Positions 50,293 to 59,121 of a DNA stretch of 64,000 nucleotides are shown here, piece after piece. The position numbers and the translations under genes were made by a program. Under the pieces are notes generated by a model that saw nothing but the letters and a program-made list of their open reading frames with translations, was not told the origin of the DNA and did not search any database. Source of the stretch: Alteromonas gracilis (GTDB lineage Bacteria; Pseudomonadota; Gammaproteobacteria; Enterobacterales; Alteromonadaceae). Each line of letters starts with the position of its first letter. Positions within the stretch are counted from its first letter, which is position 1. The stretch is from positions 62,001 to 126,000 of the forward strand of contig NZ_PVNO01000001.1 in NCBI RefSeq assembly GCF_002993325.1. Reading direction: 5' to 3'.

Positions 50293-51018
50293 ATGGTGTT
50301 TGTGAAGAAGTTAATCCCGAGTGCCTGGCTTGCAGTTGGCGTTATGCTAAGTGGGTCTATAGCTGGGTGCACTAGCACAGAGTCTATAGGCTCGTTTTGG
50401 CTAGGTGAAGACGGTGAAATTACACATGACGCCGAACCTGTTCCCGTGCCTAACCGTTCAGGATTAGTTTACACTCCCGACTCGCGAGACAGGCAATACC
50501 AGCAGCACGTGGAGGTAGAGCCGGGCTATAAAGACCCGTTACACCACGGCTATGCACCAGCGCAAACTCATAAGCGTTTAAATGATTACGCCTCGCAGCT
50601 AGCGATGGAGTTAATGGACAATGCTACCCGTCTTACGCAGCAAGACATGGTGGGTGTGGCGAGCTTTGTTAGGCTTAATCAGTCGTTGAGTGATAGTACT
50701 GTGCTTGGCAATCAGCTTTCAGAGTACCTTATTGCCGAGCTGCAAGATTTTGGGTTAGCGGTGGTTGACTTTAAACTTGCAGGCGGCATCACTGTAACGC
50801 CCGTTGGCGATTTTGTACTCACTCGCGATGGTACGGCGCTCGCTAAGCAGGTTGAAATGGATCATGTTGTAACCGGCACCATCATTGAAGATGACAGAGG
50901 TGTTCGCGTAAACGCGCGCATTGTGTCGCTGGAAAATAAACAAGTGGTGGCAAGCGCTAACGTATACATACCCGCGTTTATCGTGATGGATTTGAATAAA
51001 GTGGCTAGCGTAAACTAG
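50293..51018 (+). CDS. FlgO-domain lipoprotein (copy 3)
   Basis: A 241-residue lipoprotein with lipobox SIAGC (C26), a linker, and a FlgO domain: GVASFVRLNQSLSDSTVLGNQLSEYLIAEL, GDFVLTRDGTAL, HVVTGTIIEDDRGVRVNARIVSLENKQVVASANVY. It resembles copy 2 more than copy 1 by eye. GGAGCTCACT precedes the ATG. It ends the operon. Confidence 0.78.
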   Translation: MVFVKKLIPSAWLAVGVMLSGSIAGCTSTESIGSFWLGEDGEITHDAEPVPVPNRSGLVYTPDSRDRQYQQHVEVEPGYKDPLHHGYAPAQTHKRLNDYASQLAMELMDNATRLTQQDMVGVASFVRLNQSLSDSTVLGNQLSEYLIAELQDFGLAVVDFKLAGGITVTPVGDFVLTRDGTALAKQVEMDHVVTGTIIEDDRGVRVNARIVSLENKQVVASANVYIPAFIVMDLNKVASVN

Positions 51019-51144
51019 CCATTTATTGCCATCTTGCTCTGTTATCGAAATCGAACTCTTTTCATGTTTGCTTAAAAATCTCTAAACATCCGGTCTTTTT
51101 TTGTCTGGGCAACAATAGCATTTACAGGAAGACTTCTCCGCTTA

Positions 51145-53205
51145 TTAACTCTGACGTCTAATCGCTTCTCGCGTCATAAAGCGGCTTGTGTTCACTGCAT
51201 TAAGCAGATCGTTGCTTAAAGGAAGTGGTTCTTTGCACAAACTGCTCACCAAAACTTCTGCCATTAAAGGCGCTGTGGTTAACCCTCGTGAGCCCAAGCA
51301 AGTAAGGGTGGAAACTACACTATTTGGCAATACTGGCGCGCTGGTTAACGGCTTGCCTACGCCTAACATAGTGTAGTCTTCTTTCAACGAATCAAAATCA
51401 TGTAATGCACCTACAACAGGCTGGTGGTCTGGCGAACCCAAACGCGTTGCTGCTCTGGCTTTACCGTCGTGTTGTAATGCCTGAACTATGCTGGTGTTTG
51501 CCAGTGCCTGTTCGTGTGTAGCAAGGTTCGTTTCAGTTTCATCGCTTCGCACATCGGTGCTTAAGTCGTTTTTAACGTAAGTTGAACCCAAGGCGTGTCG
51601 ACCGTCGAGCGCAGGCGTCATATAGCCCTTGTGGCACAACACGGTGTTGAGCTGTTCAATCGGCATTTGGGTGGGGATAGCTTCAACCTGACCGCGAACA
51701 GGGCGAAGAGAAAGGCTGTCAAAATCGCCAGCGTTTACCGCACCTGCGCCAAGGGCAAGGATAAGGTGATCGGCAGTAATAACTTCTTCACTCTCAGCGC
51801 TACCTAAGTTAAAACGAATCTGCACCCGCTGCTTTGTTGTCTCAATTGCCTCATGAGATACATAGGTATGATTGGGTTTCAGCTCGAGTTTGCCACATTG
51901 AAGAGCCTCTTCAATCATGGCAGTAACTAGCTGAGGTGGAGAAAGCCATCCGCCGAGGCCAATGTATAAGCCTGAGTAGGGCAGGGGCAGGTTAGCGATA
52001 TCGCTCACTTCTTTGCTGTCGACGGGCTTAATCAAAGCTTCAGGCCATACGTCGGCCGCGGCTAGTTTACTTTGACGCTCTGCTACTTTGTCGTTAAAGC
52101 TTAATTGAATAACGCCACAAAAATCATGGGCAACGTCGGTAAGATTATTGGCTTTCGTATACTTAATAGTATGGTCGTAAGCTTGCCTAGCATACAAAAA
52201 GCTGTGCGCCTGAATACGGCTGGCAATGCTTGCTTCGCTGTGAAGCTGCGGGTAAAAACCGCCTTGAGGGTTGCCAGAAGCGCCGCTTGCAAGGGTGTCA
52301 CCGTCAAAATATAACGTGGTGCTAATGCCCCGTTTTACTAAAGCAAGACATGCTGAGGCTGCAGCAAGGCCAGAGCCCACCACTGCGACTTTACTTGTTT
52401 TATCTATATTGCTGTTAGCGTACCTGTAATAGGGGCCAGTTGGCAGGCGAAGTTTATGCTGCACGTTCTCGTTGTCTTGGCTGAAAACGCCGGTCAGCAT
52501 GTCGCGCTTACGGCCAAAGCCATTGCGTTTTTTTATGGTAAAGCCCACACCGGCAAGCCCACGCTTTACGATGCCCGCAGCGGTAAACGTGCCAAAGGTT
52601 GTGCCAGTTTTTGACAAACGAGCCATTTGGCTAAATAGAGCATCGGTCCACATATCAGGGTTTTTGCTAGGCGCGAAACCATCTAAAAACCAAGCATCGA
52701 TTAGGCCTTCTACAGGTGAGTGCCACTGAGGTAGAAGCTCGTGAACATCACCAATCCATAAGTCGAGGGTGGTTGAGTGACTATCGAAATGCAAGCGATG
52801 GCACCCTTCAAGGCCCATAGGGTAAAGTGTTGATAGGGCATCCGCTTCGGCTTTAAGGGCAGGGAAGGCCTCTAGTGCACGCTGCATATCCTTTTTAGGC
52901 AGTGGAAACTTTTCCGTGGTAATAAAATAAAGGTGCCTAAGTGGATGATCTGGATTCGCTGCCTTAAATTTGTTAAAAGCATGCATGGCAACCAAGAAAT
53001 TCAGCCCAGTCCCGAAACCTGTTTCGGCAATGACAAAAGTTGGGTTGCGCCACTGTTGCCAGCGTTCAATAAGGTCGTTACCCGCAACAAAAACGTGTTG
53101 GGTTTCATTAATGCCGCTGTCGTTAGAAAAATAAACGTCGTCAAAATGGTCGGCGACAGGCGTACCGCTCTCATTAAAATGAACCTGTGCATGCTTAGAT
53201 TTCAC
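51145..53205 (-). CDS. mnmC: Bifunctional tRNA mnm5s2U biosynthesis protein MnmC
   Basis: A 686-residue enzyme for the last two steps of wobble uridine (U34) modification in tRNA. The N-terminal methyltransferase (~1-240) has the SAM motif AETGFGTGLNFL and a DAWFLDGFAPSKNPDMW segment. The C-terminal FAD-dependent oxidase (~265-686) has VAVVGSGLAAASACLALVKRG and GASGNPQGGFYPQL. GTG start with GGAG upstream. It begins 3 bp after the Kelch gene, so the two are probably co-transcribed. Adjacency to divergent fabB matches E. coli. Confidence 0.94.
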   Translation of the reverse strand: MKSKHAQVHFNESGTPVADHFDDVYFSNDSGINETQHVFVAGNDLIERWQQWRNPTFVIAETGFGTGLNFLVAMHAFNKFKAANPDHPLRHLYFITTEKFPLPKKDMQRALEAFPALKAEADALSTLYPMGLEGCHRLHFDSHSTTLDLWIGDVHELLPQWHSPVEGLIDAWFLDGFAPSKNPDMWTDALFSQMARLSKTGTTFGTFTAAGIVKRGLAGVGFTIKKRNGFGRKRDMLTGVFSQDNENVQHKLRLPTGPYYRYANSNIDKTSKVAVVGSGLAAASACLALVKRGISTTLYFDGDTLASGASGNPQGGFYPQLHSEASIASRIQAHSFLYARQAYDHTIKYTKANNLTDVAHDFCGVIQLSFNDKVAERQSKLAAADVWPEALIKPVDSKEVSDIANLPLPYSGLYIGLGGWLSPPQLVTAMIEEALQCGKLELKPNHTYVSHEAIETTKQRVQIRFNLGSAESEEVITADHLILALGAGAVNAGDFDSLSLRPVRGQVEAIPTQMPIEQLNTVLCHKGYMTPALDGRHALGSTYVKNDLSTDVRSDETETNLATHEQALANTSIVQALQHDGKARAATRLGSPDHQPVVGALHDFDSLKEDYTMLGVGKPLTSAPVLPNSVVSTLTCLGSRGLTTAPLMAEVLVSSLCKEPLPLSNDLLNAVNTSRFMTREAIRRQS

Positions 53206-53208
53206 TGT

Positions 53209-54498
53209 TTATTTTGCTCCGTATATGTCGTTTTGGTGTTGGCACTTTGAATTGGAGGCACTTTTCACTACTTCAACAGCTTGCCCATCTGATGCTTGTA
53301 TTGAAACGTCAGAGCTAGCTTGGCTTTTTGATAAACAACACACTTCTTCGAGTGTGGAAAAGTGCGAGATTACTTTACTGGTCACGTGCTGTGCGCCAAT
53401 CATACCGCCAATGGTGATCCAAGTACCGTTAATGTCAATTAACCCGCGGTGATCCATCGTAGGTGCTTCAGCTTCTGTTTTTGGTATAGCCCAGGTTTCT
53501 TTCGCAATATCAAAGGTCCATATGGCGCCATCTGCAGTTGAAGGTTTACCGTTATAGCCAATGCCATTGTAGTTGTACGGATTAGTCGAACCGCCTACAA
53601 AATAGATTTTATTGGTGGCCTCATCGCCCGCAGCGGCCATGCGATAGCGCGCAGAACCTGTTGGATGCTGAAGCGTACGCCAATCAATCTTGAAAGGGTT
53701 TTCCTCGTCAATTTTACCTTTAAAGCAGGCGGTTTCCGCAGCAAAACTACGCCGTTTATTACTGTGGGGTGTTACTGAGACGCCGTCACAAATTACCATA
53801 GTGTTGTTGACGATGCCGCCAGCGTGCCCAAATACTGGATTACCCAAGAATGGGCTCGCCTGTTGCCATTGGCCGGTTTGCGTATCATAAACCTGCACAA
53901 GATTTACGTTGCCATCGTTATGCCAGCCTGAAACTAAGTACACGTAACGGTCTTGGTAGACTAAAGCAGTTGCATCATCAACTGGCACGGGCATCGGCGC
54001 CAGTCGCTCATACTTCGTCGTTGTTGGTGAGTATTTATAAACGTCTGGCGTACTAATCTCGTTGTGATCTTCATCAACGGTGTAACCGCCAAAGATATAC
54101 ACGCTGTCCTTAACGCCCACAGCTACTGATGCCAAACGACCTTTTAGCGTTAGGCTTGATGGAACAGGGGGGAGAGCTTGCCATTGCGGCGCATTATTAC
54201 GCTTACTAGAATCGTCTTCGTTAATAACAAGTTGCCAAGCTCGGTTATGCACATCTTTAAAAGTTTTGCCTACACCCAATCCCATAAAACTGAAGATATA
54301 TTGTGTGTCTTCTATGAAAACAGACGCTACGGCATTATTTGAAACTGGTTCTGGTAGGGCTGGAAGGCTGATGGGCGCAGCTGCTGCTGAGACAGTTGCT
54401 GTAGCAGCAATGATGAAGGCAGAGAGCACGAAAGAAAATTGGGGTACCGCACCTAGGAAAATGCGTAGAGCAATAGTTTTTGGCTTTTTAAATAACAC
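53209..54498 (-). CDS. Kelch-repeat exported protein
   Basis: A 429-residue protein with signal peptide (ending about SAAAAP) and Kelch-type beta-propeller repeats, such as SVYIFGGYTVDEDHNEISTPDVYKY, YVYLVSGWHNDGNVNLVQVYD and KIYFVGGSTNPYNYNG. The fold resembles NanM sialic acid mutarotase, but the catalytic assignment is not clear. The GTG start lacks a Shine-Dalgarno. It lies between mnmC and fabB, an unusual insertion in a conserved pair. Confidence 0.72.
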   Translation of the reverse strand: MLFKKPKTIALRIFLGAVPQFSFVLSAFIIAATATVSAAAAPISLPALPEPVSNNAVASVFIEDTQYIFSFMGLGVGKTFKDVHNRAWQLVINEDDSSKRNNAPQWQALPPVPSSLTLKGRLASVAVGVKDSVYIFGGYTVDEDHNEISTPDVYKYSPTTTKYERLAPMPVPVDDATALVYQDRYVYLVSGWHNDGNVNLVQVYDTQTGQWQQASPFLGNPVFGHAGGIVNNTMVICDGVSVTPHSNKRRSFAAETACFKGKIDEENPFKIDWRTLQHPTGSARYRMAAAGDEATNKIYFVGGSTNPYNYNGIGYNGKPSTADGAIWTFDIAKETWAIPKTEAEAPTMDHRGLIDINGTWITIGGMIGAQHVTSKVISHFSTLEEVCCLSKSQASSDVSIQASDGQAVEVVKSASNSKCQHQNDIYGAK

Positions 54499-54854
54499 AG
54501 TAATCTTCAGTTTCTATTTAAATTTCGAACGTTTGGCCGCGTATTCTACCTGTCACCTTTTTGTTTTTCCGCAAAAGTTTACGCTCAAGTTATTTTGAAG
54601 GTTTTGTGACTGTATAAATTAACGCTGGTCATCACCCAGTGCATTCGTGCTACATTGGTATTGTTCAAAGAACGATGTCGGCGTTAGCGAGTTAAGAATA
54701 AAGGGCGAGCCATCTTTTTAAAAATAAAAGCCTGCAACCGAAAAAGGTAATCAGTGGCCAATGCGATGTCATTTAAGTCGCTGCAATTGGCAGAGCAGAC
54801 CACTTTACCATTCAAAATCGTTACCATAAGCCGCAACAACGCAAAGGGTAAACT
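54499..54854. other. Kelch-fabB divergent intergenic region
   Basis: This 356-bp gap carries the two promoters. A CTGGT...ACCCAG partial palindrome near 54625-54639 resembles half a FadR site but is not a clear match. No gene is seen. Confidence 0.45.
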
Positions 54855-56069
54855 ATGAGAAGAGCAGTTATCACCGGTCTTGGTATCGTATCAAGCATCG
54901 GCGTAAATAAAGAAGACGTACTTGCTTCACTAAAAGCGGGTAAGTCTGGAATTACATTTTCAGAACAGTTCGCCGAAATGGGCCTTCGCAGCCAAGTTTG
55001 GGGCGACATCGATATCGACTTAAAAGAGCACATCGACCGTAAAGCAATGCGTTTTATGGGCGATGCGGCAGGCTACGCATACGTGGCAATGCAGCAAGCT
55101 ATTGCAGACTCTGGACTAGAAGAAAGCGACATTTCAAACGAGCGCACAGGTATTATCGCGGGCTCAGGTGGCGCGTCTTCTGAAAACCAAGTGCTTTCTG
55201 CTGATATTCTTCGCGAAAAAGGCGTTAAACGTGTTGGTCCATATATGGTTCCTCGCTGTATGGCGTCTACGGTATCGGCTTGCTTAGCTACACCGTTTAA
55301 AATTCGCGGCGTGAACTATTCCATTGCCTCTGCTTGTGCCACCAGCGCCCACTGTATTGGTAACGCGCTAGAGCTTATTCAACTTGGTAAGCAAGACGTA
55401 GTATTCGCCGGTGGCGGTGAAGAACTGCATTGGTCACTATCAAGCCAGTTCGACGCGATGGGCGCACTAAGCTCTAAATATAACGACAACCCTGCTGTGG
55501 CATCACGTACTTATGACGCAGCACGCGACGGCTTTGTAAGTTCTGGCGGCGGCGGTATGGTTGTTGTTGAAGAACTAGAACACGCGCTTGCACGCGGTGC
55601 TAAAATCTACGGTGAAGTAGTAGGTTACGGGGCTACATCAGACGGTTTTGACATGGTTGCACCGTCGGGTGAAGGCGCAATTCGCTGTATGAAGATGGCA
55701 ATGCAAAACATCGATGCACCAATCGATTATTTGAATACCCACGGCACATCAACGCCAGTAGGCGACGTGAAAGAACTTGCTGCTATTCAAGAAGTGTTTG
55801 GTCAAGCGGGCGTACCTATTAGTGCAACCAAGTCCCTGACAGGTCACGCTCTTGGCGCTGCAGGTGTAAACGAAGCTATTTACAGCTTACTGATGATGGA
55901 AAATAACTTTATTGCGCCATCAATTAACATCGACACGCTGGACGACGCGGCCCAAGGCTTAGATATTGTTACACAAGCACGTGAAGCAACGCTAAACACT
56001 ATTATGTCTAACAGCTTCGGCTTTGGCGGCACTAACGCAACGCTGGTTATGCAGCGATACAACGGTTAA
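54855..56069 (+). CDS. fabB: Beta-ketoacyl-ACP synthase I
   Basis: A 404-residue condensing enzyme of type II fatty acid synthesis, needed for unsaturated fatty acids. The Cys-His-His triad is C161 (SACATS), H296 (NTHGTST) and H331 (LTGHALG). The N-terminus [16 protein letters not shown] and the length match FabB. It is monocistronic with a strong terminator. FadR activation and FabR-type repression are known for fabB in relatives but not clearly visible here. Confidence 0.96.
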   Translation: MRRAVITGLGIVSSIGVNKEDVLASLKAGKSGITFSEQFAEMGLRSQVWGDIDIDLKEHIDRKAMRFMGDAAGYAYVAMQQAIADSGLEESDISNERTGIIAGSGGASSENQVLSADILREKGVKRVGPYMVPRCMASTVSACLATPFKIRGVNYSIASACATSAHCIGNALELIQLGKQDVVFAGGGEELHWSLSSQFDAMGALSSKYNDNPAVASRTYDAARDGFVSSGGGGMVVVEELEHALARGAKIYGEVVGYGATSDGFDMVAPSGEGAIRCMKMAMQNIDAPIDYLNTHGTSTPVGDVKELAAIQEVFGQAGVPISATKSLTGHALGAAGVNEAIYSLLMMENNFIAPSINIDTLDDAAQGLDIVTQAREATLNTIMSNSFGFGGTNATLVMQRYNG

Positions 56070-56125
56070 ATAAAACCGCTTGAATTAGTAAACTTTTTAG
56101 CTTTATTTAAGAAGTTTCAAAAAAC

Positions 56126-56178
56126 AAAAAGGGCGTAAACCTGAACACCATGAGTGTTTGTGTTTACGCCCTTTTTTA
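56126..56178. terminator. Strong bidirectional terminator after fabB
   Basis: AAAAAGGGCGTAAAC and GTTTACGCCCTTTTTT form a long perfect stem, with a nested AACAC/GTGTT inside. A and T runs flank it, so it works both ways. Confidence 0.93.
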
Positions 56179-56199
56179 TTGTTTTTTTATTGTTCTCGT

Positions 56200-56403
56200 C
56201 TATAGCTTTCTAAAGTAAAGATTGCGAACACGACCGTTAGATATTCTGAAGCCATTCACCTCACCGTGAACATCGCGCTCGAATAGAATATCGCCAACGT
56301 GTGAGCTAAAAAAATCACCTTTGACTGGCGCAATATAATGGTCGCTTAGGTAGTGATGAGAAATTTTGATTTTGACTCGGTTGCTATTTCCTATCATTTG
56401 CAA
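56200..56403 (-). pseudogene. C-terminal remnant of a serine hydrolase (beta-lactamase-like)
   Basis: A 67-residue open frame with the ending FERDVHGEVNGFRISNGRVRNLYFRKL. This is the typical tail of class C beta-lactamase-like serine hydrolases. No SxxK or YxN motifs remain, and a stop lies 5 codons upstream in frame. I read it as a truncated leftover; a small standalone protein cannot be excluded. Confidence 0.5.
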
Positions 56404-56539
56404 ACTATACTGACTTTATGACGAAGCAATTTAGTATCAGTTGGTCTAAAAAAGCAGTTTTTCTTTTTTAGAGGTCGATTAGTTTAATACTTGAGCCCTA
56501 TTTATTTGTTAGAACCTTCATTCTTCGAAAGGACTTTAA

Positions 56540-57142
56540 ATGGATTTAGTTCTTTTTTTAATTACAGCATTGGCCTTAATAATTAGCCTTATAAGAGAAA
56601 TTAGGAAACGAGGCAGCGACAGCATAGGCGTTGTCGTCTGGAAATATTTTAGTTATTACACAACACTTTCTAATCTTCTTGTCCTAGTTTGGTTCGTGGC
56701 TTTGACTTTTGGGCCTGAGCATTCAGTTACTCAGTTTGCTAAAAATCCGAATGTGGCTACTGCAATTACTTTTTATATAGTTACAGTTGGTATTGCTAAC
56801 TACCTTATCTATGGATGGCTTAAACTCTCACTATTTGAACGTATTTCAGCTTTATTAGTCCATGCCGTTACACCCGTAATCACACTTTCCTACTGGTTTT
56901 TCTTTGTGGAAAAAACGCAGCTTCAATACTCTAACTTAGGCTATTGGCTCATTTTTCCGCTGACTTATGCCGCTTACACAATGTCTCATGGGAAATGGAC
57001 AGAATTTTACCCTTACGAATTTACAAATGTTCAAGCGCTAGGCCTTAATAGAGTTTTATTAAATGGATTAGTGTTATCTATTAGTCTTCTCGTTGGAGGC
57101 GCTTTATTTATATTTATAGGGAAGACTCTTGGCGGATTTTAA
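56540..57142 (+). CDS. Pr6Pr family membrane protein
   Basis: A 200-residue membrane protein with about six hydrophobic segments, the FSYYTTLSNLLVLVWFVAL motif and WLIFPLTYAAYTMSHGKWTEFYPYEF near the end, as in the Pr6Pr/FAR-17a-like group. The function is unknown. It stands alone in the fabB-pdxB gap. Confidence 0.75.
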   Translation: MDLVLFLITALALIISLIREIRKRGSDSIGVVVWKYFSYYTTLSNLLVLVWFVALTFGPEHSVTQFAKNPNVATAITFYIVTVGIANYLIYGWLKLSLFERISALLVHAVTPVITLSYWFFFVEKTQLQYSNLGYWLIFPLTYAAYTMSHGKWTEFYPYEFTNVQALGLNRVLLNGLVLSISLLVGGALFIFIGKTLGGF

Positions 57143-57345
57143 TAATGCGTTTGAGGCACTTGCTATGAGTGCTGGAATTTTATACGTCGGCTATGTCACA
57201 TCGTTTCTAATTTTAGCTCACGCGTTATCGACCATTCGTGAGGGGTGTGAAGGTCTTCTGTTTGTCTTTACCCGTCACTCAAGTTGCCTATGATAATTTC
57301 GGCTTTTGTTTTCTCTCAATTACAAAATGCTGGCATTCAACCAAG

Positions 57346-57367
57346 TCTGGTGTAATATTGCACCAGA
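57346..57367 (+). promoter_or_regulatory. parDE operator over its -10 box
   Basis: TCTGGTG (57346-57352) and CACCAGA (57361-57367) are perfect arms around TAATATTG. TAATAT (57353-57358) is a good -10 with CTGGCA 17 bp upstream. The antitoxin probably binds here and represses its operon. Confidence 0.6.
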
Positions 57368-57390
57368 TGATGCCTATTGGAGTAAATGTC

Positions 57391-57621
57391 ATGCCTCGTC
57401 AAAGTATTACTCTGACTGAAAAAAATGATGCGTGGCTCAAGAGTCATGTTGAAGATACGCGAGAATATGCAAACAAAAGTGAACTCGTGAATGATTTGAT
57501 TCGCCGGGCGAGACGTGCTGAGGAAATAAATCAAAAGCTCGTCAGTGCAGAGAGAAGTGGATTCATTGAACAATCGCCTGTAGATATGCTGAAAGAATTT
57601 AAGGCTGAATTAAAAAGATAA
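57391..57621 (+). CDS. parD: Type II antitoxin, ParD family
   Basis: A 76-residue protein with an N-terminal ribbon-helix-helix (MPRQSITLTEKNDAWLKSHV...NKSELVNDLIRRARRAEE) and a flexible toxin-binding tail (DMLKEFKAELKR). It should neutralise the ParE toxin encoded next and repress the operon. I chose the ATG at 57391, with GGAG 9 bases upstream; the longer frame from 57238 covers the operator and is not coding. Confidence 0.88.
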   Translation: MPRQSITLTEKNDAWLKSHVEDTREYANKSELVNDLIRRARRAEEINQKLVSAERSGFIEQSPVDMLKEFKAELKR

Positions 57622-57909
57622 ATGGAAAGCTACAAGTTATCGCTGAATGCCAAAGAGGATCTCAGGCGTATTTATACATATGGATTTGTAGAATTTGGCG
57701 AACTCCAAGCAGATAAGTATTTCGAAGGTTTTTTTCAGACATTTGAAAAAATTGCGAGTAATCCATCGGCATACCAATCAGTTGACCATATTCGACAGGG
57801 GTATAGACGCTGCGCTTATGGCTCAGACAGTATTTACTATCGATACAATGGTGTTGAAGTTGAGATAATGGCAATTCTGGGGGGGCAAGACGTCGTTGAC
57901 TGGCTCTAA
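57622..57909 (+). CDS. parE: Type II toxin, ParE/RelE family
   Basis: A 95-residue toxin: SLNAKEDLRRIYTYGFVEFGELQADKYF, then IRQGYRRCAYGSDSIYYRYNG and the ending EIMAILGGQDVVDWL, typical ParE. Known ParE toxins block DNA gyrase. The ATG follows the parD stop directly. A chromosomal pair in an insertion zone suggests gain by transfer. Confidence 0.88.
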   Translation: MESYKLSLNAKEDLRRIYTYGFVEFGELQADKYFEGFFQTFEKIASNPSAYQSVDHIRQGYRRCAYGSDSIYYRYNGVEVEIMAILGGQDVVDWL

Positions 57910-58131
57910 ATCAAGCCAACAAACAAAACTCAGTGTCCGCTCTTTTTTTTTTAGGCAGACCTTAAAAACGGAAACGAAGTTGCACCGCTCAATACATTGC
58001 GGCACGTACAAATCCATATCTGACTAAGTAAAAACCCTAAGCTCACCCTAATATTAATAGAGGGCTACTGTGTTATCACTAAGTTTTCGGAAAATAAACA
58101 CAAGGCATCCACAGCGGAATTCTAGTATAAC

Positions 58132-59070
58132 TTAAAGCTTTTTAACTAACGTTCGAATTGCTTCAACAACTATTTCAGGCTGCATTTTGTGAATGGAATG
58201 CTGACGCGCCCCTGAAAAAATGATTGTGCTATCGGTAGAGCGAGTGGCTATGTCTTCCTGCAAAGTCGCCCATACCAAATCTCTGGTTTTTGTCTTATCG
58301 ATTTCAGAAGACGCTTTGTTCCGCGCAATAACCACCAAAGGCATATCGCCATAGTTAGGTGTTAATTCATTTAATTCACTAAGGCTTCTTGGAAAGTATT
58401 CGGCTTCATCTAAGCTGGTATATTGATGTTTGGTTGTACTTTTTTTGGCTTTTTCTTCTGGATTAGTGTTGGAAAGGTACAATCTGGGAATACCGACAGG
58501 AGCTGCCCACCTTCCAAATTTGAATAGATATTTTTGAAGAGAATTCGTTTGAGGCATCTCATCTATCTGATCTTCATGGGCAGAGTCTACCAACACCAAA
58601 GCGGCTATATATTCAGGATAGGTAAGGGCATAGCGCTGCATGTTAACCCCACCAAATGAATGGCCTACAAGGATAATCGGTCCAGTAATATCTTTGTCTT
58701 TCAGAACCGAGTGAAGTTCAGCGACAATGGCTTTACTGTCTCTATCGTGCGGGCTTTCCTCACTCCACCCAAGTCCAGCTCTGTCATAGGTAATAACCCG
58801 AGAAAACTGTGAGACTTCCTCTACTACTTTGTTCCAGACCGATGAGTCATCACCCATACCAGCATCAAAAATAACGGTAACTTTTCCTGTTCCAGTGTCC
58901 TCGACATACAGGCTATAGCCACCGATATCTATCATTTCTCCACGCTTGTCAAAAGAGGTGGAATCAACATAGCTTGAATATGACTGAAATACAAAACCGA
59001 CCAATAAAAGCAAAACTATGCTGACAGATAAAATTTTCAATGCGAATTTTCCTTTTCTTTGCGTTTCCAC
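58132..59070 (-). CDS. Alpha/beta hydrolase, membrane-anchored
   Basis: A 312-residue protein with an N-terminal transmembrane helix (KILSVSIVLLLLVGFVFQSY) and an alpha/beta hydrolase domain: the nucleophile Ser in GHSFGGVN, GAGMGDDSSVW-like oxyanion region (DAGMGDDSSVW) and the catalytic His in ARQHSIHKMQ. The substrate is unknown. GTG start without a clear ribosome site. Confidence 0.78.
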   Translation of the reverse strand: METQRKGKFALKILSVSIVLLLLVGFVFQSYSSYVDSTSFDKRGEMIDIGGYSLYVEDTGTGKVTVIFDAGMGDDSSVWNKVVEEVSQFSRVITYDRAGLGWSEESPHDRDSKAIVAELHSVLKDKDITGPIILVGHSFGGVNMQRYALTYPEYIAALVLVDSAHEDQIDEMPQTNSLQKYLFKFGRWAAPVGIPRLYLSNTNPEEKAKKSTTKHQYTSLDEAEYFPRSLSELNELTPNYGDMPLVVIARNKASSEIDKTKTRDLVWATLQEDIATRSTDSTIIFSGARQHSIHKMQPEIVVEAIRTLVKKL

Positions 59071-59121
59071 GACTTTAATAATATTTCACGAGTTTTTCAG
59101 TAATTTAGCTGGTCATTTCGG

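Noticed and set aside
54623-54641. Possible FadR site upstream of fabB (CTGGT...ACCCAG)
   Set aside because: Only the left half fits; the right half is shifted by one base.
57165-57293. 42-codon frame starting MSAGILYVGYVTS between the Pr6Pr and parD genes
   Set aside because: It is mildly hydrophobic at the start but has no ribosome site and no family support; it may be a decayed fragment.
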